Positions 49,871-56,962 of a DNA stretch of 64,000 bases are shown in pieces. Position numbers and translations under genes: made by a program. Within the stretch, counting starts at the first letter, position 1; every line of letters begins with the position of its first letter. Below the pieces are notes generated by a model. The model was not told where the DNA came from and searched no databases. It was given only the letters and a program-made list of their open reading frames with translations. This stretch comes from Terriglobia bacterium (GTDB lineage Bacteria > Acidobacteriota > Terriglobia > Terriglobales > Acidobacteriaceae), in assembly GCA_020073185.1 (NCBI GenBank), contig JAIQFT010000024.1, positions 24,369-88,368 on the forward strand, given 5' to 3'.

Positions 49871-52518
49871 TGCGCGAACGACACATGCCACGCAGAGGAA
49901 AGCACGGCGCACAACGTGGAGTGGCGCTGTTCCTCACTATCTTTGCCTTGCTGCTGCTCTCCGGCATCGCCATCGCCATGCTGTTTTCATCGGACACGGA
50001 GACATCGATCAGCGTTAACTATCGCGACAAGCAAGGCGCGTTCTTTGGCGCCCTGGGTGGCCTGCAGGAAGCGCGCGACCGCGTTCATCCCTTGAACGGC
50101 GATCTCGGCGAAGGCACCAACCTGTCTTTCGGCGGGTTGAACATTGTTCCCACCGCCCTGCCTTCGACCTCGGCCCGCAACGTGCTTTACATCCTCAACC
50201 CTTCGCCCGGCGAAACTGTTGCCCCTTGGGACCCCACCAACAAGTACTTCGACACCGAACTTTGCCAGGAGGCTTACTTCGTCAACAACCTGGGGGTAAC
50301 GGCGGGAACGCCGGGCGTGCCCTGCCCGGCAACTTCGGCCTCGGTCCCTTCCGGCAGCGCGTGGTACGCGTGGTACGACAACAGCTCGAAGACAACCAAT
50401 ACTGGCGCCACCGGAACAGGAGACGCAGCCACGCTCGAGACCGCCTACCAGCTCCAGGATGCCGCCGGCCACAAAATCCCCTTGACCTACAAGTGGGTGC
50501 GCATCCACCTCAAGGCCGACAACATGACCCCGGTCACAGTGGGTACCGGCACCGGCACGCAAGTGTGCTGGAACGGCAGCCGGGAACAGCAAAAGGCTGC
50601 CGGGTTCCACGCCGACTGCACCCCGCCGAGTGGCACCGTGACCAACGTTTCCGTGACCGCTTCCGGTTCCGGCTACACTTCAGTCCCTACCGTGTCGTTC
50701 AGCGGCCCAGGGTCGGGGGCGACGGCAACCGCAACCATCTTCGAACTGCCCTCCGGGGTCACCAGCGTCACGCTCACTAATCCGGGCGCCGGGTATAGCA
50801 GCGTGCCCGCCATCACCATTACTCCAACGGACGGAAACGGCAGCGGCGCAGCGGTGAACGCCAGCCTGAACACCACCCTCCCGGTCCAGTCGGTGAGTTG
50901 GAGCAGTCCAACGAAACCGGCTTGCTATGCAATAGGCTCAAAACCGACCGTTAGTTTCAACCCACCAGGCGCGACTGCCTCGGCAACCATGACCGGCAAT
51001 TCCTGCATTTATTCTGTGACTGCCGGTGGAAGCTGCAACGATAAGCACTTAGGGCCGGCAGCGATCACCGCCACGAATGGGACGGGAACGGTTGCCTTTG
51101 CGGGGGCTACCGTCTCCAGCGGCAGCCATGCGGACTCTCTTACCGTGAGTGCGTCCACCAACCCAGGCAGCTATTCCACCGTTCCCACCACCTTCAGCGT
51201 CGCTTCGCCCTGCTCAGGGGTGACCATCACGCCGACCTACGGCATTCAGATCAGCACGATTCCGGTCACCACGGGTGGCTCGTACCAGGTCGGGCACCCC
51301 CCGGCAGTGTCGTTTTCGGGAGCCACCCCAGTGGGCGGAACTCCGTCGGCTACGGCGACGTTGGCCGCAAGCGGTGGTGCGGGAGCTGTCTCCTCCCTTA
51401 TCATTCCGGTAGGAGGAAACGGCAGCGGATATACGGCTGATCCGACACTGATTATCGCTCCGCCTTGTACTCCGCTGTCGTCTTGTGGCGGCGTACAGGC
51501 CACCGGTACCGCCTCCATCACTCCCAGCTTCGGTGTAGCCGGGATTCAGATAACGAATGGGGGCACTGGATACTCCCAGGCCAGCCCACCCACTGTCACC
51601 ATCAGCGGTGGCGGAGGTTCGAGTGCTGCTGCGGTGGCAAGCGTGGGAGCGGGGGGCTCCTACTTTGGGCAGGTTTATCTGCTGACTGCTCTCGCCGTCA
51701 CTCCCACCGGCGCCCGCGCCATGATGCAGCTAGAGACGGCTGCCAACTATACCCAGTTCACTCTTGGACTGGGCGGTGCGCTCACCCTGATCGGGCCCAA
51801 CCCGACATTCGGCACGCCCAATTCCAATCCTTTTCATATGATCGGGACTGACTGCCCGACTTGTGGCACCGCTCCCCCGTCTTGCAATACCACCCCCTAC
51901 CCGCCGAAAGATGCGATTGGCATTTACGATCCCACCGGCGCCACCGGCCCCAGTGCCGTCGACACCGTGATCAGTGATCTGGGCAAGCCCAATAACTACA
52001 TCGGAGCGAGTTCCGCTCCCGACGTGCACAACGCGAACCTGGGTTCCATGACAGCCACCGATCTGGACTCCTTCGTCGGCGCGGTCACCTCAGTGGCAAC
52101 CAACGTGTACGGCAGCAATCCCGCCAGCATCAACCAAGGAACCGCGGCCAATCCCGCCATCAACGTGGTGAATGGCGACTTTGATATGGGCCCCACCACC
52201 GGCTACGGAATTCTGGTGGTTACCGGCACCTTAACCTTCAGTGGCAATTACTCCTGGAATGGTCTGATCCTGGTCATCGGCGCCGGGGCTTCAGTGATGA
52301 ACGGCGGCGGAAACGGGCAGATTAATGGATCGGTTTTCGTTGCTAACACCTCGGGAGGCACCCTCAACTCACCCACCGCGAACTGGAACGGCGGCGGCGG
52401 CAATGGCATTCAGTACAACCACTGTTGGGCCGACGATATGCTTGCGAAAGTTCCTTACGTGCCCGTCTTGAGCCCCAATGGGCTGCAGATCGTGAGCCTT
52501 CGACCGCTAGTGTACTAA
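49867..52518 (+). CDS. Large PilX-like minor pilin with GSGYTSVP-type repeats (module B)
   Basis: 883 residues from ATG 49867. Leader MMRERHMPRRGKHGAQ, then RGVALFLTIFALLLLSGIAI, the PilX-type N-terminus. After residue 230 or so come repeats of about 35-40 residues with the theme SGSGYTSVPTVSFSGPGSGA; PGAGYSSVPAITITP and GGTGYSQASPPTVTISGGG are further copies. These are common in phage tail and adhesin-like proteins. The C-terminal part has LTFSGNYSWNGLILVIGAG, a beta-helix-like terminal domain also seen in the module A PilX. It is about twice as long as its counterpart and could act as a tip adhesin. Confidence 0.85.
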   Translation: MMRERHMPRRGKHGAQRGVALFLTIFALLLLSGIAIAMLFSSDTETSISVNYRDKQGAFFGALGGLQEARDRVHPLNGDLGEGTNLSFGGLNIVPTALPSTSARNVLYILNPSPGETVAPWDPTNKYFDTELCQEAYFVNNLGVTAGTPGVPCPATSASVPSGSAWYAWYDNSSKTTNTGATGTGDAATLETAYQLQDAAGHKIPLTYKWVRIHLKADNMTPVTVGTGTGTQVCWNGSREQQKAAGFHADCTPPSGTVTNVSVTASGSGYTSVPTVSFSGPGSGATATATIFELPSGVTSVTLTNPGAGYSSVPAITITPTDGNGSGAAVNASLNTTLPVQSVSWSSPTKPACYAIGSKPTVSFNPPGATASATMTGNSCIYSVTAGGSCNDKHLGPAAITATNGTGTVAFAGATVSSGSHADSLTVSASTNPGSYSTVPTTFSVASPCSGVTITPTYGIQISTIPVTTGGSYQVGHPPAVSFSGATPVGGTPSATATLAASGGAGAVSSLIIPVGGNGSGYTADPTLIIAPPCTPLSSCGGVQATGTASITPSFGVAGIQITNGGTGYSQASPPTVTISGGGGSSAAAVASVGAGGSYFGQVYLLTALAVTPTGARAMMQLETAANYTQFTLGLGGALTLIGPNPTFGTPNSNPFHMIGTDCPTCGTAPPSCNTTPYPPKDAIGIYDPTGATGPSAVDTVISDLGKPNNYIGASSAPDVHNANLGSMTATDLDSFVGAVTSVATNVYGSNPASINQGTAANPAINVVNGDFDMGPTTGYGILVVTGTLTFSGNYSWNGLILVIGAGASVMNGGGNGQINGSVFVANTSGGTLNSPTANWNGGGGNGIQYNHCWADDMLAKVPYVPVLSPNGLQIVSLRPLVY

Positions 52519-52561
52519 CACGCGCACTGTCACCTATTCGTGTGTGCGGGAGGAGAGCGTG

Positions 52562-53104
52562 ATGAAGCGGACAACTGTTCTAGTCTACGCAGCAGCTTCG
52601 CTGTTCTGCTGGTTAGCGGGAGCCATGATGTGGGCGCAGTCAAGCCAACTGTCGCTGGCCGACGTTGCCAGGCAAAAGTCTGCCTCGAAGGCCAAACGGG
52701 TGGTCACCAATGACGAGATCCCGCCCAGTCCGGAGGCCAGCAATCCGCCCGCTTCCTCTCCCGCGGTCTCCGCTTCGCCGGCTGGTACCAAACCCGACGC
52801 CAGTAAGGGCGCCGACAAGGGTGCCGTGGCCGCCGAGAAGCCAACCAAGCTCCAGGAACTGATGAAAGAGCACGACAGTCTGGAAAAGATCATCAAGCAG
52901 TTACAGGAAAAGATTGCCGCCAGCAATGATGAGAACCGCGTTGCCACCCTCAGCGAAGTCGTGAAGCAGGCCAAGGAAGCCCTGGCTGAGAACCAGCAGG
53001 AAATTGACAAGCTGAAGTCCAGCGGCGCCTCCAGCGGCCAGTCCGATGGCGCTCAGCCGGCGACAAATCCACCCGCGAGCACCGCGCCAGGCCTGCTTAA
53101 TTAG
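52562..53104 (+). CDS. Exported coiled-coil protein (module B)
   Basis: 180 residues from ATG 52562 (GGAGAG upstream). Signal peptide (VLVYAAASLFCWLAGAMMWAQ), VTNDEIPPSPEASN, low-complexity linker, coiled coil (LQELMKEHDSLEKIIKQLQ to LAENQQEIDKLK). Paralogue of 47054-47602, with high identity in the signal peptide and coiled coil and a divergent linker. Marks the end of the second module. Confidence 0.75.
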   Translation: MKRTTVLVYAAASLFCWLAGAMMWAQSSQLSLADVARQKSASKAKRVVTNDEIPPSPEASNPPASSPAVSASPAGTKPDASKGADKGAVAAEKPTKLQELMKEHDSLEKIIKQLQEKIAASNDENRVATLSEVVKQAKEALAENQQEIDKLKSSGASSGQSDGAQPATNPPASTAPGLLN

Positions 53105-53152
53105 TTTCCCTCGCGAGCGCGTTACCCCGGCACACTCTCGGCAAGCATTTCT

Positions 53153-54298
53153 TTGCCTCAGTTGGGCCACGCCTCGTCGGATGACTTTGCTGGCCCGCGA
53201 CTTTACAATGCGCGCGACGTCTTGCCAAGCAACCCGCTCACGCTCGTTCCGGCTGACCTGGGCCTCTTCCGCGCCGCCCTGCTGCGCTGGTACGCGCGTC
53301 ACTGCCGCCCTCTGCCGTGGCGCAGCACGCGCGATCCATACCGCATTTGGATTTCCGAGGTCATGCTGCAGCAGACCAGGGTCGGCGCCGTCCGCGACCA
53401 CTATGCTGAGTTCCTGCGCCGTTTTCCTGACGTGAAAACCTTGGCCTCGGCCAAGCTCCAGCACGTCCTCGCCGCCTGGAGTGGCCTCGGCTATTACCGC
53501 CGTGCCCGGGCGCTGCACCATGCCGCGCGCCTCCTCATGCGCGACCACGCCGGCGAACTGCCGTCCCGCGCCACATCGCTGCGTTCGCTGCCCGGCATCG
53601 GGCGTTACACGGCGGCCGCCATCGCCAGCATTGCCTTCGGAGAGCCCAGCGCCGTGGTGGACGGCAACGTCGAACGCGTTCTGCGCCGTGTTCTCGGCTG
53701 GCCTCGCGAATCCCTGCCGCGCATCTGGGATGCCGCCGGGCTACTGCTCAGCCGGCGCTCTCCCGGCAATTTCAATCAGGCGATGATGGAACTCGGCGCC
53801 GTCGTCTGCCTTCCCCTCCGTCCGCGCTGTGACGCGTGCCCCGTTCGCCGCCTGTGCGTCACCCGCGGTGCGTTGGAGGGTTTGCCCCACCCGCATTTCG
53901 CCCGGGGTTGGCGAGACAGGGTGGGGATTGCCCGACCGCCGAAGCCGCCGCGCAAATCCGCCGAGACCACCTACGGCCTCGCATCCCGCGGCGACCGCGT
54001 TTATCTTGTGCGCCGTCGCGCCGGCGAAACGCTGATGCCGGGCATGTGGGAACTTCCGCAACTGCCGAATGGTGCCCCACATCTGCCTGGGGTTGGCAGA
54101 TGTGGGAACTCGAACAACGTCAACCCACCCGAATTCACCCTCCGCCACTCCATTACCGTCACCGACCATACCGCCCATGTCTGTCGCGTCAGCGCCGCCG
54201 GCCTGCGGGGCGGACGCTGGGTTCCGATCCGGGATGCCGCTGCCCTTCCGCTCACCGGCCTGGCGCGCAGGATTCTCCGCCGCGCCTCCCTGATTTAG
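53153..54298 (+). CDS. mutY: Adenine DNA glycosylase MutY
   Basis: 381 residues from a TTG start. HhH-GPD glycosylase removing A opposite 8-oxoG. Visible: WRSTRDPYRIWISEVMLQQT with the catalytic Glu, the helix-hairpin-helix LPGIGRYTAAAIASIAFGE, VVDGNVERVLRR with the catalytic Asp, and the iron-sulfur cluster CLPLRPRCDACPVRRLC (Cx6Cx2Cx5C). The C-terminal NUDIX-like 8-oxoG recognition domain (DRVYLVRRRAGETLMPGMWELPQ) is present. It is interrupted by two in-frame palindromic elements, at about residues 244-258 and 307-318. Both lie in linker/loop positions, so function may be kept. Confidence 0.93.
   Translation: MPQLGHASSDDFAGPRLYNARDVLPSNPLTLVPADLGLFRAALLRWYARHCRPLPWRSTRDPYRIWISEVMLQQTRVGAVRDHYAEFLRRFPDVKTLASAKLQHVLAAWSGLGYYRRARALHHAARLLMRDHAGELPSRATSLRSLPGIGRYTAAAIASIAFGEPSAVVDGNVERVLRRVLGWPRESLPRIWDAAGLLLSRRSPGNFNQAMMELGAVVCLPLRPRCDACPVRRLCVTRGALEGLPHPHFARGWRDRVGIARPPKPPRKSAETTYGLASRGDRVYLVRRRAGETLMPGMWELPQLPNGAPHLPGVGRCGNSNNVNPPEFTLRHSITVTDHTAHVCRVSAAGLRGGRWVPIRDAAALPLTGLARRILRRASLI
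53885..53926 (+). repeat. Constant-spacer palindrome 1 (inside mutY)
   Basis: Arms CCCCACCC...TCGCC (53885-53902) and GGCGA...GGTGGGG (53910-53926) around the 7-nt spacer CGGGGTT (53903-53909). Translated in frame between the FeS domain and the NUDIX-like domain. Confidence 0.75.
54076..54106 (+). repeat. Constant-spacer palindrome 2 (inside mutY)
   Basis: Perfect 12-nt arms CCCACATCTGCC / GGCAGATGTGGG around TGGGGTT. Arms are identical to those at 63882-63912. Translated in frame within the NUDIX-like domain, reading PHLPGVGRCG. Confidence 0.88.
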
Positions 54299-54320
54299 AA
54301 TCATCCGTTCAACATGGGTG

Positions 54321-54353
54321 TCCCGCAACTGCCTGCGGTTGGCGGATTCGGGA
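54321..54353 (+). repeat. Constant-spacer palindrome 3 (after mutY)
   Basis: Arms TCCCGCAACTGCC / GGCGGATTCGGGA (10 of 13 paired) around TGCGGTT. A further GAAACTAGCAACCAAAA-type inverted segment follows before the next gene. Confidence 0.65.
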
Positions 54354-54441
54354 ACTTTTAACCATTGTGGTTTCTGGTCGCCGCGCCCGGCCTCTAGAAA
54401 CTAGCAACCAAAAACTGGAGACTGTTCTTCGGAGGTCCAGG

Positions 54442-54936
54442 ATGCCTACGCTCACTCCGGGAAAAGCGGCGCCCGACGTCTCGCTTCCCGACATGCACGG
54501 CCAACACTTTTCTTTGCGACTCGCCCTCCAGCACGGGCCCGTTGCGCTGGCATTCTTCAAGGTCACCTGCCCGGTGTGCCAGTACGCCATGCCCTTCGTC
54601 GAGCGCCTGTATCAGGCACACCAAGGCAAGTCGCGGGTCGTCGCCATCTCTCAGCATCCGAAAAAAGAGACGCAGGCGTTTATGCGCGAGTACGGCATCA
54701 CCATGCCTGTGCTGCTCGACGATCCGGAGCGCTATCCGGCCTCCAACGCTTACGGCCTGACCAACGTCCCCACCATTTTTCTGATCTCCTCCGGCGGCAA
54801 GATCGAGATTTCCAGCGTGGGCTGGAGCAAGAAGGATTTGGAGGTGATCAATCGCCACTTGTCCGCAGCAGCTTCTCGGGCTGCGCCCACGGTCTTTCCT
54901 CGTGGCGAGGACGTCGCTGATTACAAGGCCGGTTGA
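54442..54936 (+). CDS. Redoxin/TlpA-like thiol peroxidase or oxidoreductase
   Basis: 164 residues from ATG 54442 (GGAGG at 54431-54435). Thioredoxin fold with PGKAAPDVSLPDMHGQHFSL, then the active site FFKVTCPVCQYAMP (CxxC) and the cis-Pro region LTNVPTIFLISSGG. Features of AhpC/TSA-redoxin and TlpA-type families are mixed; CPVC in a TlpA-like setting suggests disulfide exchange. No signal peptide, so probably cytoplasmic. It lies downstream of mutY, separated by repeats. Confidence 0.85.
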   Translation: MPTLTPGKAAPDVSLPDMHGQHFSLRLALQHGPVALAFFKVTCPVCQYAMPFVERLYQAHQGKSRVVAISQHPKKETQAFMREYGITMPVLLDDPERYPASNAYGLTNVPTIFLISSGGKIEISSVGWSKKDLEVINRHLSAAASRAAPTVFPRGEDVADYKAG

Positions 54937-54980
54937 GGCTCGCTCAACTGACCCGCAGGTTGCGGGCTAGATGAAAGACA

Positions 54981-55055
54981 GTTGCAGTTTCGGTTTCAGC
55001 AAGGACCCGAAGCCGCGTGCGACTGAAACCGAAACCGAAACTGAAACTGAAACTG
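54981..55055. repeat. CTGAAACCGAAAC hexad palindrome
   Basis: Left arm 54981-54999 (GTTGCAGTTTCGGTTTCAG) and right arm 55023-55055 (hexads GAAACC/GAAACT) are inverted. It lies directly upstream of the M28 peptidase, and a longer frame through it would read a Thr-Glu repeat that is not used. Confidence 0.75.
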
Positions 55056-55072
55056 TGATTCTCGAGGACTTC

Positions 55073-56788
55073 ATGCGAACTGTGTTCTTGATCTTCATCT
55101 TCGCCCTGACCACCGCGCCGCTGATCGCGCAGAAACACCCCACCTCAAAACACAAGCGCCCCACTCCCGCCTCTGCCTCCGCTCTTCCGCCAGCCGCCGT
55201 GGCGGCCATGGCCTCGATTGACCCGCAGAGAATCCGCGCCCACGTCAAGTTTCTCTCCAGCGACCTGCTCGAAGGACGCGGCACCGGCCAGCGCGGCGGT
55301 GACATTGCCGCCGAATATATCGCCACTCAGTTTGAGTCCTACGGCCTGAAGCCCGCCGGCGACAACGGCGCCTTCCTGCAGAAAGTGCCCATGGTCGGCA
55401 TCACCACCGAGCCTTCCACCAACATCTACCTGCTGCAGGCTGGCAAGACCGAGAAGCTCAAGCTGGGCGACGAAATCGTCGCCATGGACGAAACTCAAAA
55501 CGCCGCTGACGATCTCGACGCCGACCTCGTCTTTGTCGGCTACGGCATCGAAGCCCCCGAGTACCAGTGGAACGATTTCAAGGACGCCGATGTCCGCGGC
55601 AAGGTCCTGCTCATGTTCGTCAACGAGCCAAACTCTGACGACCCCAAGTTCTTCAAGGGCAAGGCCCTCACCTACTACGGCCGCTGGACCTATAAGTACG
55701 AGCAGGCGGCGCGCAAAGGCGCGCTCGGCGTGATGCTCATTCACCAAGCTGACATGGCCAGCTACGGCTGGGATGTGGTACAGAATTCCTGGGGCGGCGA
55801 ACGCTCCTATCTCCGCGCCGACGGCCAGCCCAAGCTCAAGCTCGCCTCCTGGATCCAACTGGAGCTCGCGCGCAAACTCCTCGCCAATTCCGGACAGGAC
55901 CTTGACGCCCTGTTCAAGCAGGCGGATTCGCGCGACTTCAAGCCCATTCCGCTGCCCGTCCGGGTGCAGGCCCACCTGGTGAGCAAGATACGCCCCTTCG
56001 AATCGCAGAACGTCCTCGCCATGCTGCCCGGCTCCGATCCCCGCCTCAAGGATCAAGCTGTTATCTACAGCGCGCACTACGACCACCTTGGCATTCACTC
56101 CGAGCAGCCCGGCGACAACATTTACAACGGCGCGGTGGACAACGCCACCGGATGCGGGGTCCTGCTCGAATTGGCGCACGCCTACGCCGCTTCCGCACAG
56201 CATCCTAAGCGCTCCATCCTGTTCGCCTCCGTGACCGGCGAAGAGCAGGGTCTGCGTGGCTCGGAGTTTCTCGGCAAGCACCCGCCGATTCCGGCCGGCA
56301 ACATCAGCCTCGGCCTCAATTTCGACGGCATCGCTCCCAACGGCATCCCGCAGGAGGTCAGCGTCTCCGGCGCCGAGCGCACCACCTTCTATCCCACGGT
56401 CGAGGCGACCGCCAAGGAACTTAACCTCGCCATCAAGCCCGATTCCAATCCCTCCGCCGGCTACTATTACCGCTCCGACCACTTCAGCTTCGCCCGCGTC
56501 GGCATTCCCTCCTTTTCCGTGAATGAAGGGATGAAGTTCAAGGGACATCCGCTCGCGTGGGGCATCCAGCAGGAACGCGAGTACAACGCCAAGCACTACC
56601 ACCAGCCCAGCGACGAATTCAAGCCCGACTGGGACTTCTCTGGGCCTGCCGAAATGGCGCGCTTCGGCTTCCGCCTCGGCTGGAAGGCCGCCTCCCAGCC
56701 CCAGGGCATTGGCTGGCAGTTGGGCGACGAATTCGAAGCCGCCCGTAAAGCCAGCTTGCAATCGCTGTCCCGTAACGGCGTCCGGTAA
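55073..56788 (+). CDS. Exported M28-family zinc aminopeptidase with PA domain
   Basis: 571 residues from ATG 55073 with a signal peptide (VFLIFIFALTTAPLIAQ). After IRAHVKFLSSDLLEGRGTGQ comes a PA-type insert domain (about 110-300), then the M28 catalytic core: YSAHYDHLG (metal His), GAVDNATGCGVLLELA (bridging Asp), SVTGEEQGLRGSE (catalytic Glu pair), LNFDGI and a C-terminal YHQPSDEF (His). All zinc ligands expected for the family are visible. It probably degrades external peptides, as do many acidobacterial exopeptidases. The longer upstream frame is translated hexad repeat. Confidence 0.94.
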   Translation: MRTVFLIFIFALTTAPLIAQKHPTSKHKRPTPASASALPPAAVAAMASIDPQRIRAHVKFLSSDLLEGRGTGQRGGDIAAEYIATQFESYGLKPAGDNGAFLQKVPMVGITTEPSTNIYLLQAGKTEKLKLGDEIVAMDETQNAADDLDADLVFVGYGIEAPEYQWNDFKDADVRGKVLLMFVNEPNSDDPKFFKGKALTYYGRWTYKYEQAARKGALGVMLIHQADMASYGWDVVQNSWGGERSYLRADGQPKLKLASWIQLELARKLLANSGQDLDALFKQADSRDFKPIPLPVRVQAHLVSKIRPFESQNVLAMLPGSDPRLKDQAVIYSAHYDHLGIHSEQPGDNIYNGAVDNATGCGVLLELAHAYAASAQHPKRSILFASVTGEEQGLRGSEFLGKHPPIPAGNISLGLNFDGIAPNGIPQEVSVSGAERTTFYPTVEATAKELNLAIKPDSNPSAGYYYRSDHFSFARVGIPSFSVNEGMKFKGHPLAWGIQQEREYNAKHYHQPSDEFKPDWDFSGPAEMARFGFRLGWKAASQPQGIGWQLGDEFEAARKASLQSLSRNGVR

Positions 56789-56796
56789 ACGAAAAC

Positions 56797-56869
56797 GTAG
56801 TCGGTAGTCCGTCGTCCGTAGAGCCGGGGTCGTTCGAATCCGGACTACTGGCTACCGACTACCGACTAC
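56797..56869. repeat. GTAGTCGGTAGTC heptad palindrome
   Basis: Left arm 56797-56819 (GTAGTCGGTAGTCCGTCG and onward) and right arm 56840-56869 (heptads ACCGACT) are inverted. It follows the M28 peptidase stop by 9 nt and could act as a terminator. Confidence 0.75.
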
Positions 56870-56962
56870 CCCGCTGCCCGCTACCTTTCAGTAACCAACG
56901 TAACCTTCGCCTCCAGGCCCACTCCGTGCTAACCTCTGCTCCGCAAGAGCTCCCAACATTCC

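Noticed and set aside
54971..55072. Longer start for the M28 peptidase (Thr-Glu repeat N-terminus)
   Set aside because: It is translated hexad repeat placed before a proper signal peptide with its own start codon.
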